Below, one piece after another: positions 6,797 through 13,391 of a stretch of DNA of 17,891 bases. Source of the DNA: Acidobacteriota bacterium (lineage in GTDB: Bacteria; Planctomycetota; Phycisphaerae; WQYP01; JAJZKJ01). The position numbers and the translations under genes were made by a program. Under the pieces are notes generated by a model that was given only the letters and a program-made list of their open reading frames with translations, did not search any database and had not been told where the DNA came from. Every line of letters begins with the position of its first letter. Positions within the stretch are counted from its first letter, which is position 1. The stretch spans positions 1 through 17,891 of the forward strand of contig JAJZKJ010000003.1 in the NCBI GenBank assembly GCA_021804195.1. The letters are read 5' to 3'.

Positions 6797-7366
6797 CGCC
6801 TGTCTTTTCCACACATCTTTGCGCACTGGGTTACGGCTATTGTTCGAATCGCGGGCGATACAATCAACGATTTTCCATATGTGAACGCTGCCAATCACAG
6901 TCATTAATTTTTTTCTACTACACCTCAACTAATCACATTCCATCTCGCGGCCTAGTGTGGATCCCCGGGCTGATATAACTGAATAAGACACGCTTACTTC
7001 TTGGCGAATGGAGAATTGTGTCATGGGATTGAAGCCATGAAAATTCACGCGGGAGTTTAAGGAAGCCGGCGTGTTGCGCGCGAGTGGCGGCGGCGGGTTT
7101 GGCGGGTGTGCCGTAAGAAAGTGCGGGGCTGATGCGCGAAGGCAATCGGTTGTGTTTGCGCAAACGCGGATGCGTGGCCGCTGCCTATTCCAATCACGAT
7201 CTGCTGGCGTATTCCAATCTGGCGGGATCTCGAGTTGACTCGAGGCGCGCGCGCAAATGGAACGGGGTTGGACTGGAATCCAAGCGGCTTCTACGCTTGA
7301 AAAGAACGGCAAATTCTGAAACAGCCTGGTCCTTCATGACTAGCTTTTGATAAACTGAATCTCCGC
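6797..7366. other. Intergenic region between the propeller operon and the gal genes
   Basis: No convincing intact gene is seen in these 570 bases, which look lower in GC than the flanks near 6900. For the minus-strand operon, a weak sigma-70-like pair can be read: TTGATT (complement of 6862-6867), a 17-base spacer, and AACAAT (complement of 6839-6844), which would give a leader of about 35 bases. Other small structures are a perfect hairpin CTCGAG-TTGA-CTCGAG at 7229-7244 and the direct repeat TATTCCAATC at 7186-7195 and 7210-7219. The stretch from 7041 resembles a transposase start and is listed separately. No tRNA or terminator was recognised. Confidence 0.4.
7036..7082 (+). pseudogene. Possible relic of a transposase OrfA start
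   Basis: Codons from 7041 read KFTREFKEAGVLRA, which resembles the start of IS3-type OrfA transposase subunits (typically (R)KFTREFK-EAV-L). An ATG-AAA at 7037-7042 lies directly upstream but is displaced by one A; removing one A would give MKFTREFKEAGV. After about 14 residues the resemblance fades, and the frame carries no recognisable helix-turn-helix, so if real it is a decayed fragment. A 14-residue match in translated intergenic DNA can arise by chance. Confidence 0.22.
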
Positions 7367-7525
7367 ATGAAAAAACGCGCCATCGCCGCCCCAACCCCAG
7401 CCCCAAACACGGTCCTGCGCCGCCAGGACCTGACCAAGCCCGACGGCCGTAAATTGTTTCTTTATACCTTCGCTGAAACTAAATCGGCCCCCTCAACCCC
7501 GGCGGCATCGCCGCGCAAAAGCTGA
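7367..7525 (+). other. Probable N-terminal segment of GalT, in a different frame from the galT core
   Basis: ATG at 7367 to TGA at 7525 encodes 52 residues with GC-rich third positions, including the stretch LTKPDGRKLFLYTF. GalT proteins of the SELRxDPLLGEW-HRQ-RT type (as in Streptomyces) normally carry an N-terminal extension with an ADGRELIYYD-like motif about 30 residues before the SE(L/V)R motif. Here the distance from DGR to SELR would be about 34 residues if the frames are joined. The joining shift is +1. Reading through AGC-TGA-T with one base skipped gives DFSQNAMSELRW; one base fewer in the C5 run at 7488-7492 also joins the two frames. Either an extra base (natural or from sequencing) or recoding could explain this. 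Confidence 0.6.
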
Positions 7526-7541
7526 TTTTTCGCAAAACGCT

Positions 7542-8525
7542 ATGTCGGAACTGCGCTGGAATCCGCTGCTGGGCGAATGGGTGGTTACGGCCACGCACCG
7601 CCAGGACCGCACTTTTCATCCTCCGCCCGACTATTGCCCGCTCTGTCCCACCCGGCCGGGCAAAATGGAAACCGAGATTCCCTTTCCCGATTTCGAAATC
7701 GCGGTCTTTGAAAACAAGTTTCCCTCCTTTCAACGCCATCCGCCCCGGCCCGCGGTGCGGGGAACAAAGCTCACTCCGGTGCGGCCGGCGCGCGGCGCCT
7801 GCGAGGTGGTGGTTTATTCGCCCCGCCACGACACCACGCTGGCCCAGGAACCGGTGGCCAAGATCGAGCGCCTGATCCGCGTCTGGCGCGACCGCTATCA
7901 GGAGTTAAGCCGGCGGCCGGAAATTGAATATGTTCTGATCTTTGAAAATAAAGGCGAGGTCATCGGCGTCACACTGTCGCACCCGCACGGCCAGATCTAT
8001 GCCTTCGACTATATTCCGCCCATTCCGGCCCGCGAACTGCAGCAGATGCGCGGCCACTGGAGCAGTCATCATGCTTGTCTGCTCTGTGCGCAATTGGCCA
8101 GCGAGCGCCGCCAGGGCCGGCGCGTGGTCTACGAAAACGCCGCCTGCACCGCCGTCATCCCCTTTTACGCCCGCTATCCATACGAGACCCATCTGCTGCC
8201 GCGCCGCCATCTGGGCAGTCTGCTGGAGCTGACGGATCATGAAATTCAACTCTGGGCCCAGGCACTGCAACGCGTGCTCACGGGCTTTGACCGGCTATTT
8301 AATTTTTCTTTCCCCTACATGATGCTGCTCCATCAGTCTCCCTGTGACGGCCGTTCCCACCCGTATTTTCATTTTCATATTGAATTTCTGCCGCCCTACC
8401 GCAGCGCCACTCGCCTGAAATATCTGGCCGGCTGCGAATCGGGCGCGGGAACGTTCATCAACGATACGCTGGCCGAAGAGAAGGCCGCCGAGTTGCGCCA
8501 GGCTATCGGGAGCGCGGGCGCATGA
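7542..8525 (+). CDS. galT: Galactose-1-phosphate uridylyltransferase (catalytic core)
   Basis: GalT exchanges UMP between UDP-glucose and galactose-1-phosphate in the Leloir pathway, in the cytoplasm. The 327 residues shown contain SELRWNPLLGEW at the start, a metal-binding cysteine pair CPLC (32-35), the active-site motif SHPHGQ (146-151; His149 would carry the UMP), a second pair C179/C182, and the late HFHIEFLPP strand of the HIT-like fold. The ATG at 7542 has no clear Shine-Dalgarno sequence, and the usual N-terminal extension appears to lie in another frame at 7367-7525, so this may be a 5'-frameshifted gene. The core is intact. Its stop overlaps the galK start (ATGA at 8522-8525), so the two are co-translated. 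Confidence 0.9.
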   Translation: MSELRWNPLLGEWVVTATHRQDRTFHPPPDYCPLCPTRPGKMETEIPFPDFEIAVFENKFPSFQRHPPRPAVRGTKLTPVRPARGACEVVVYSPRHDTTLAQEPVAKIERLIRVWRDRYQELSRRPEIEYVLIFENKGEVIGVTLSHPHGQIYAFDYIPPIPARELQQMRGHWSSHHACLLCAQLASERRQGRRVVYENAACTAVIPFYARYPYETHLLPRRHLGSLLELTDHEIQLWAQALQRVLTGFDRLFNFSFPYMMLLHQSPCDGRSHPYFHFHIEFLPPYRSATRLKYLAGCESGAGTFINDTLAEEKAAELRQAIGSAGA

Positions 8526-9691
8526 GCCTGTCGTCATCCCAGCGGCTGACTCCGGCGGCAGTGCGGGAAATGGCCAGCGCCCGGCTGTGCGGTCCGGTGC
8601 GCTTGTTTCGCGCTCCCGGACGCGTCAACCTGATCGGCGAACATACCGACTACAATCTGGGTTTTGTCCTGCCGGCCGCAATTGACCGTTACACTTATGT
8701 CGCCGCCCGCCCCCGCGCCGGCCGCGAGTTGCGCATGGCCAGCGCGCAGTTTCCGGAAACCTTTTCCCTGTCACTCGATCAACTGAAGCCTCTGCGCGGC
8801 TGGGGCAATTATCTGGCGGGTGTCGCGGATGGCCTGCAAGTGCAAGGCCTGCCCCTGCATGCCGCCGAGCTTTTTGTCACCAGCGAGGTCCCCTACGGAG
8901 CCGGGCTCAGCTCCTCCGCCGCGCTGGAAATATCCACCGGCCTGGCCCTGGCCAGCTTGTCGGGCGCGTCATTCGATCCCCTGCATCTGGTGCGCGCCGG
9001 CCAGCATGCGGAGCATGCCTTCGCCGGCACTCAATCCGGCGTCATGGATCAATTTATCAGCACTTTCGCCCGCGCCGGTCATGCCCTCCGCCTCGACTGC
9101 CGCAATCTGGAATGGGAACTGGTTGCCCTGCCCGCCGGCTGCGCCCTGGTCATCTGCAACACCGGGGTCAAACACGAGTTGGCCGGCTCGGAATATAACC
9201 AGCGCCGCCAGGAATGCGAAACCGGAGTGGACCTGCTGCGCCGCGATCGGCCCGAAATCGCCAGTCTGCGGGATGTAACCATCGCGGAATTAACCGCGCA
9301 TCAAGCCGATCTGCCGCCGGTGATCTTCCGCCGTTGCCGCCATATCGTCACCGAAAATCAGCGCGTGCTGGATGCGGGACGGGCCTTCCATGACGGCGAC
9401 TTTGCCCGTTTAAGGCGCCTGTTTTCCGCTTCCCATGCCAGCATGCGCGATGATTATGAAATCTCCTGCCGCGAACTCGACATCATGGTCGCGGCGGCCG
9501 AAGCGGCGCCGGGGTTTCTGGCCGGCCGCATGACGGGCGGCGGCTTCGGCGGGTGCACCGTCAATCTGGTGCGCCCCGAGCTGGTGGAACCATTCCGCAG
9601 CGCCACGGCGCATGCCTATGCCCAGGCCACCGGGCGGGAAGCCGAAATCATCGCCACGCCCGCCGCCGCCGGCTGCGAAGAATTGCTTTAA
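8522..9691 (+). CDS. galK: Galactokinase
   Basis: GalK phosphorylates galactose at C1 with ATP, the entry step of the Leloir pathway, in the cytoplasm. The 389-residue length is normal. All three GHMP-kinase signatures are present: the galactokinase motif GRVNLIGEHTDY (33-44), the ATP-binding motif VPYGAGLSSSAALE (123-136), and MTGGGFGGC (337-345). The catalytic Asp is D176 in GVMDQF. It overlaps galT by four bases, and its TAA (9689-9691) directly abuts the end of larB on the other strand with no spacer. No epimerase (galE) or galactose transporter gene is in the window. Confidence 0.95.
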   Translation: MSLSSSQRLTPAAVREMASARLCGPVRLFRAPGRVNLIGEHTDYNLGFVLPAAIDRYTYVAARPRAGRELRMASAQFPETFSLSLDQLKPLRGWGNYLAGVADGLQVQGLPLHAAELFVTSEVPYGAGLSSSAALEISTGLALASLSGASFDPLHLVRAGQHAEHAFAGTQSGVMDQFISTFARAGHALRLDCRNLEWELVALPAGCALVICNTGVKHELAGSEYNQRRQECETGVDLLRRDRPEIASLRDVTIAELTAHQADLPPVIFRRCRHIVTENQRVLDAGRAFHDGDFARLRRLFSASHASMRDDYEISCRELDIMVAAAEAAPGFLAGRMTGGGFGGCTVNLVRPELVEPFRSATAHAYAQATGREAEIIATPAAAGCEELL

Positions 9692-10471
9692 TCAGCTTTT
9701 CATTGTTTCCCGGCCGGCGAGCCGCATGATTTGCGCCGCCACATAGCCCGCGCCAAAGCCGTTATCAATATTGACCGTGACCACATTCGACGCGCAGGCA
9801 TTCAGCATGCCCATCAATGCGCCCACGCCATGCAGTCCGGTCCCATAGCCGATCCGGGTGGGCACCGCGATCACCGGCGCCTGCGTGAGTCCGCCGACCA
9901 CGCTGGGCAGCGCCCCTTCCATGCCCGCCACCACGATCACCACCCCCGCCTGCTGCAATCTGGGCACATGCGCCAGCAGCCGGTGCAGGCCGGCCACGCC
10001 CACATCCTGAATCAACTCGGTGCGGCAGCCCAGGGCGTCCGCGGTCAGCATCGCTTCTTCCGCCACCGGATGGTCGCTGGTTCCGGCGGAAACGATCAGC
10101 ACCGGCAATCGCGCCGCGGGCTTATTTTTTTTGCCTTCCGCGCGCCAGCGGATCACACCCGAAGCGGGGTAATACCGGGCTTGCGGCCAGCGCCGCTTCA
10201 CCGCCCGCGCCACCGCCGGCGTGGCGCGAGTGATTAAAAGATTGGCCTGCTTGCGCCGCAGCGCGGCGGCAATGGCCACCACTTGCCGCGGGGTTTTTCC
10301 TTGGGCGAAAATCACCTCGGCCGCTCCGTTGCGCAGGGCGCGGTGATGGTCCACCTGGGCGAAGCCGAGATTTTCAAACGGTAATTGCCGCAATTCAGTT
10401 TGCGCCCGCGCCGGCGAAACCTTGCCCGCCGCCACCTGTTCCAGCAGTTGCCGCAGTCGTTCCGGTTGCAC
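9692..10471 (-). CDS. larB: LarB, nickel-pincer cofactor biosynthesis (AIR-carboxylase-like)
   Basis: LarB carboxylates and hydrolyses nicotinic acid adenine dinucleotide as the first step in making the nickel-pincer nucleotide of lactate racemase and related enzymes. This 259-residue protein has a normal length and the PurE-like C-terminal half: GTSDHPVAEEA (130-140), QDVGVAGLHR (155-164), VAGMEGALPSVVGG (181-194) and PTRIGYG (204-210). The N-terminal part (LPFENLGFAQVDHHRALRNG) is also typical. The start is GTG at 10471, with no good ribosome site. It is convergent with galK and divergent from the pseudouridine synthase gene, so it is transcribed alone; larC, larE and larA are not in the window. 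Confidence 0.9.
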   Translation of the reverse strand: MQPERLRQLLEQVAAGKVSPARAQTELRQLPFENLGFAQVDHHRALRNGAAEVIFAQGKTPRQVVAIAAALRRKQANLLITRATPAVARAVKRRWPQARYYPASGVIRWRAEGKKNKPAARLPVLIVSAGTSDHPVAEEAMLTADALGCRTELIQDVGVAGLHRLLAHVPRLQQAGVVIVVAGMEGALPSVVGGLTQAPVIAVPTRIGYGTGLHGVGALMGMLNACASNVVTVNIDNGFGAGYVAAQIMRLAGRETMKS

Positions 10472-10554
10472 CTATCTATTGTGCCGCAGCCGCAGCGGTC
10501 CACACTCCGCATTTCACGTTATTCTGGTTTCGCCCCAATCTCCCTGTGGTTGCC
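10472..10554. promoter_or_regulatory. Divergent promoter region between larB and the pseudouridine synthase gene
   Basis: These 83 bases separate two genes read away from each other, so they should hold both promoters. TATTCT (10519-10524) could be a -10 element for the plus strand, and CACAAT (complement of 10479-10484) one for the minus strand. No matching -35 boxes are clear, so the individual sites are not assigned. Confidence 0.35.
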
Positions 10555-11313
10555 ATGCCTTCAACCCCCCTCCGGCAAAAACCCGCGCGCCGGCACAAGC
10601 CCGAACTGACTCTCGACCGGCTGCTTTCGCGCAGCGGACTGATGTCGCGCGCCCAGGCGGCCGAAGCCATCCGGGCCGGACGGGTCAGCCTGCAAGGCCG
10701 GCGTATCAGCGATCCTTTGACCTGGGTGGAGGCCAAAGACCCCAGCCTGCGTCTGGACGGCCGGCGGCTGAAAAACGCGCCCCGGCAATACTGGGTCATG
10801 CATAAGCCCAAAGGCGTGCTCACCGCCCATGGCGACGCGCGCGGCCGCAAAACGGTTTACGATCTTATCGCTCAGAAGCTCCGCCTGGGCCAGGAAGGCA
10901 AATGGTTGTTTCCCGTCGGCCGGCTCGATCTCGACAGCAGCGGATTACTGCTCCTGACGAATGACAGCATCTTCGCCGAGCGTATCACCCAGCCCGCCAC
11001 CAAGGTGCCCAAGACTTACCTGGTAAAAGTGAATGCGATTGTGGATGAAGCCGGTCTGGCGCGGCTCCGTCAGGGTCTTGATATTGGCCGGGGCGAGCGC
11101 AGCGGACCCGCCGAAATCAACTATATCGGCGATAACGGCCGCTTCTGCCGTCTGGAGATCACCCTCACGGAAGGCAAAAACCGGCAGGTACGGCGCATGC
11201 TGGAGGCGCTGGGGCACACGGTTTTGAAGCTGGTGCGAACCCGCATCGGCAAACTGGAGCTGGCGGATCTTCCCCCCGGCGAGTTTCGCAAAATCCGGCC
11301 CGATCAAATATAA
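10555..11313 (+). CDS. RsuA/RluB-family ribosomal pseudouridine synthase
   Basis: The product isomerises a uridine of ribosomal RNA to pseudouridine. From the ATG at 10555 it has 252 residues: an S4 RNA-binding domain (about 18-65, LTLDRLLSRSGLMSRAQAAE and AGRVSLQGRRI), then the synthase domain with HKPKGVLTA, TVYDLI and the catalytic-Asp motif VGRLDLDSSGLLL (Asp125), and the C-terminal NRQVRRMLEALGH-V-KLVR motif of the RsuA/RluB/E/F group. An in-frame GTG at 10546 (three residues longer) is an alternative start; neither has a clear Shine-Dalgarno sequence. Which rRNA site it modifies cannot be told here, though RluB-like is the best guess. A terminator-like hairpin follows immediately. Confidence 0.88.
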   Translation: MPSTPLRQKPARRHKPELTLDRLLSRSGLMSRAQAAEAIRAGRVSLQGRRISDPLTWVEAKDPSLRLDGRRLKNAPRQYWVMHKPKGVLTAHGDARGRKTVYDLIAQKLRLGQEGKWLFPVGRLDLDSSGLLLLTNDSIFAERITQPATKVPKTYLVKVNAIVDEAGLARLRQGLDIGRGERSGPAEINYIGDNGRFCRLEITLTEGKNRQVRRMLEALGHTVLKLVRTRIGKLELADLPPGEFRKIRPDQI

Positions 11314-11347
11314 AGGGCGGCCAACCGCTGCGGCTGCCGCCCCTTTT
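11312..11347. terminator. Bidirectional terminator-like hairpin
   Basis: GGGCGGC (11315-11321) pairs with GCCGCCC (11336-11342) across a 14-base loop that itself can form CCG/CGG. On the plus strand it is followed by CTTTT, and on the minus strand by TTTATATTT. It lies between two convergent genes (pseudouridine synthase and atpE) and overlaps the stop codon of the former, so it can serve both. Confidence 0.6.
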
Positions 11348-11370
11348 CAACTCCCCAAATTTCATCCCGT

Positions 11371-11688
11371 TTATGTTTTCATCAGGATGATGACAAAGGT
11401 GTACAGGGCCAGAGACTCAATCAGCACCAGGCCCAGAATCAGCGAAAAACGAATGCCGGCGGCCGCGCCGGGATTGCGGGCCAGAGCCTCGGAAGCGCCG
11501 GCGGTGGCCATGCCTTGGCCGATGCCGCACAGCCCGGAGGCAATGCCCATGCCGATGCCGGCGCCGATCGGCACCCAGCTTGCCACCGAACCGGTAGCGG
11601 CTCCCGCACCGGCGCTTTGGCCAAATAATGGAGTAGCCGCCAGAAAAATTGCGGCCAGGGTCAAAAACGATTTCCAATAACGACGCAT
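11371..11688 (-). CDS. atpE: ATP synthase Fo subunit c, with an N-terminal signal-like extension
   Basis: Subunit c forms the membrane rotor ring of F-type ATP synthase. The 105 residues are longer than the usual 70-90 because a signal-peptide-like stretch (1 to about 23, RRYWKSFLTLAAIFLAATPLFG) precedes the hairpin. Helix 1 is GAGIGMGIASGLCGIGQGMA, the loop is ARNPGA (the usual R-x-P), and helix 2 is LILGLVLIESLALYTFVIIL with the ion-binding carboxylate Glu91. Gln58, Glu91, Ser92 and Tyr96 match positions that form the sodium site of Ilyobacter-type c subunits, but the next residue is Leu rather than Thr. A strong AAGGAG precedes the ATG. It is the last Fo gene here: no atpF or F1 gene follows. 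Confidence 0.93.
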   Translation of the reverse strand: MRRYWKSFLTLAAIFLAATPLFGQSAGAGAATGSVASWVPIGAGIGMGIASGLCGIGQGMATAGASEALARNPGAAAGIRFSLILGLVLIESLALYTFVIILMKT

Positions 11689-11714
11689 ACGCTTCTCCTT
11701 CGCGGAACGGCCGC

Positions 11715-11755
11715 GCCCGGGTTATGAAATCCCGCTGGGAGGTGGTTCCCCGGGC
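11715..11755 (-). promoter_or_regulatory. Intercistronic stem-loop between atpB and atpE
   Basis: GCCCGGG (11715-11721) is complementary to CCCGGGC (11749-11755), with a 27-base loop that contains a smaller TCCC-GCT-GGGA hairpin. It lies in the 107-base gap upstream of the atpE ribosome site. Subunit c is needed in many copies, so an mRNA structure that alters its stability or translation would make sense, but this is inferred from position alone. Confidence 0.3.
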
Positions 11756-11795
11756 CGCGCAGGATCCGGGGCTCACGCCATCGGGCACTGCAAAC

Positions 11796-12551
11796 TTATG
11801 CCACGGCCGCTTCTTCCGCCGGTCCGTGGTGCGATTCCACCGCCCCGGCCAGATAGATCATGGCCAGCAGGACAAAAATGTAGGCCTGCAGCAGGGCAAT
11901 AAAGAAATGAAAGGTCATGAAGACCACCCCGGCCAGGGGAAACAAGGCCATCATGATCTGAATGATCATGTCGCCGGCGAACATGTTTGCGAATAAGCGC
12001 ACTGAAAGCGAAAGGATGCGCGCCAGATGGCTGATGAGCTCGATCGGCAGCATCAGAAATGCCAGCAGCGGAATCGGCCCCAGGAAGGTTTTCCCATAAC
12101 TCAGCCAGCCCTGCCGGCGAATGCCCTGCATGTGGTAATAGACAAACGTGACCAGGGCGCAGCCCAAAGGCACCGTGATTTGCGCTGTCGGCGCGGCCAG
12201 ACCCGGAATCAGGCCCATCAGGTTGCCGACTAAAATGAGCACGGCCAGGGTCATCAAAAATCCCAGAAAGCGCTGGGCATCATGGCCAATCACTTCCTCC
12301 GCCTGGCTTTCGATGCCCGTCCATAAAAGCTCGAGGATGTGCTGCCAGGCGCCTGGTTTGTCCACCGAAAGCCGCGGCCGTATCCAGACCGCGAATAGCG
12401 CGATGATCAATGCCGCCAGAACTTCCATCGCCACATGATTGGGGATGGGCGCGGCAGGATGCGCCGGCGCCACATGCAGCAGCCGCAGCAGCGCGTCGGC
12501 GGGGCGGGCGAAAAGTGCGTTCAGCCAGCGTGTAAACCAGAGTTGATGCAT
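11796..12551 (-). CDS. atpB: ATP synthase Fo subunit a
   Basis: Subunit a forms the ion half-channels next to the c-ring. The 251-residue protein is strongly hydrophobic and has the key features of the family: the essential arginine in LSLSVRLFANMFAGD (Arg185), PIELISHLARIL before it (Glu171), NLMGLIPGL (110-118) in an earlier helix, and the final helix with LLQAYIFVLLAMIYLAGAV (Gln222). The C-terminus has a short Ala/Glu/His tail. The start at 12551 is 25 bases after the subunit I stop, with only a weak GGAAAC ribosome site. It is co-transcribed with the upstream subunit I gene and probably with atpE 107 bases downstream. Confidence 0.95.
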   Translation of the reverse strand: MHQLWFTRWLNALFARPADALLRLLHVAPAHPAAPIPNHVAMEVLAALIIALFAVWIRPRLSVDKPGAWQHILELLWTGIESQAEEVIGHDAQRFLGFLMTLAVLILVGNLMGLIPGLAAPTAQITVPLGCALVTFVYYHMQGIRRQGWLSYGKTFLGPIPLLAFLMLPIELISHLARILSLSVRLFANMFAGDMIIQIMMALFPLAGVVFMTFHFFIALLQAYIFVLLAMIYLAGAVESHHGPAEEAAVA

Positions 12552-12576
12552 GGGTGCGCGGTCGTTTCCGTGCCCT

Positions 12577-13071
12577 TTATAAGTTGTGCCTCAAATATTG
12601 CGTCAGCAGATAGCCGGCTTCCAGCATCACGCCGCCGGCCAGCGAGGAAAACCCCGCCAGCACCGCTAACGGCGGCAGCCAGGCAACTTTTAATGTAGCA
12701 TAAAGCACGCCTGCCAGTATCAGCCAGCGCAGCCAGCCCAGCAGCTTTTTATATTTTGCTGGAGCTGGAAGCGCCGCTCCCGCAACCGCAGGCGCGTTCC
12801 GGGCCGCCTGCGTGATGGGCTGAATCATCCAGCGGTCCACCTGACGGCCAATCCAGCGCAAGTGCCACTCCGCCAGAATCGCGCCCGCGGCGGCGCCGAA
12901 GGCCGCGCGCCAGCCGAAAAAAACTCCGGCCAGCCCCGTGGCGGCAATCCCCAGCAGCCGCATCAACAGCCTGATGCGCCGCTCTGCGGCCTTTAAGCCG
13001 GGGTCATTCAGGGCCGCGGCCGCGGGATTCATGTCCGCTGCCGGCGCGGAGAGGGGTGCGCCTTCGGGCAT
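12577..13071 (-). CDS. atpI: ATP synthase subunit I-like membrane protein
   Basis: This is a 164-residue small membrane protein with four probable helices: about residues 38-70 (LLGIAATGLAGVFFGW, AAFGAAAGAILAEWHL), and two more near the C-terminus (LRWLILAGVLYATLKVAWL, PLAVLAGFSSLAGGVMLEAGYLL). The size, four helices and position just before atpB fit subunit I (AtpI), which assists c-ring assembly and may handle Mg2+ in other bacteria. The reading frame extends upstream to 13194, but the ATG at 13071 is chosen because it overlaps the stop of the CDGSH gene (TAATG) and removes a basic, non-conserved stretch. Sequence similarity alone is weak in this family; the call leans on context. Confidence 0.75.
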   Translation of the reverse strand: MPEGAPLSAPAADMNPAAAALNDPGLKAAERRIRLLMRLLGIAATGLAGVFFGWRAAFGAAAGAILAEWHLRWIGRQVDRWMIQPITQAARNAPAVAGAALPAPAKYKKLLGWLRWLILAGVLYATLKVAWLPPLAVLAGFSSLAGGVMLEAGYLLTQYLRHNL

Positions 13072-13310
13072 TAGCTGGATGACTGCGCTTTGGCGGCTTC
13101 CGCCGCCAAAACCGCCGCTTCGGCGCCTTGAAAGCCGATCTTGCTGTGCGTGCCGTCGCAGAAAGGCTTGTTCGTGGAACCGCCGCAGCGGCAAAGCGCG
13201 ATGACCGGCTTGTCCACCGTGATGGTCTGGCCATTGGAATCAATGAACTGAAACGGGCCCTGCACCACCAGGGGTCCGTTGCGGCGAATGGTAATGCTGA
13301 CACCAGACAT
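13071..13310 (-). CDS. CDGSH iron-sulfur (NEET-type) domain protein
   Basis: This 79-residue soluble protein carries one complete CDGSH signature, CRCGGSTNKPFCDGTH (residues 40-55). Cys40, Cys42, Cys51 and His55 would bind a 2Fe-2S cluster in the three-Cys/one-His manner of the family. Bacterial small CDGSH proteins are thought to transfer or sense redox state or clusters; the role is usually unknown. The N-terminal strands (MSGVSITIRRNGPLVVQGPF) are typical of the stand-alone bacterial type. GGAAATCC provides a ribosome site before the ATG. Its stop overlaps the subunit I start by one base (TAATG), so its expression is coupled to the Fo genes. Confidence 0.9.
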   Translation of the reverse strand: MSGVSITIRRNGPLVVQGPFQFIDSNGQTITVDKPVIALCRCGGSTNKPFCDGTHSKIGFQGAEAAVLAAEAAKAQSSS

Positions 13311-13348
13311 GCTGGATTTCCTTTTGCGATGATCGTATGCGGAACTTA

Positions 13349-13354
13349 ATTTTA
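13349..13354 (-). promoter_or_regulatory. Possible -10 element for the CDGSH-atp operon
   Basis: The complement reads TAAAAT, one base from the sigma-70 -10 consensus, inside an AT-rich 81-base gap between rbfA and the CDGSH gene. It would give a leader of about 32 bases. No good -35 box is present at 15-18 bases, so this is tentative. No terminator for the nusA-rbfA operon was recognised in the same gap. Confidence 0.25.
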
Positions 13355-13391
13355 CTACGAAGAAGAACGAAAGAATTTTTGCCGCCGTAAG

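Noticed and set aside
6929..7312. A 127-codon minus-strand frame and a 72-codon plus-strand frame (7132-7350)
   Set aside because: Both have odd composition, no ribosome site, and no recognisable fold or motif; they are more likely chance frames in intergenic DNA.
13072..13194. N-terminal extension of subunit I by 41 residues
   Set aside because: It would overlap most of the CDGSH motif region in another frame and adds basic non-membrane sequence; the TAATG start is preferred.
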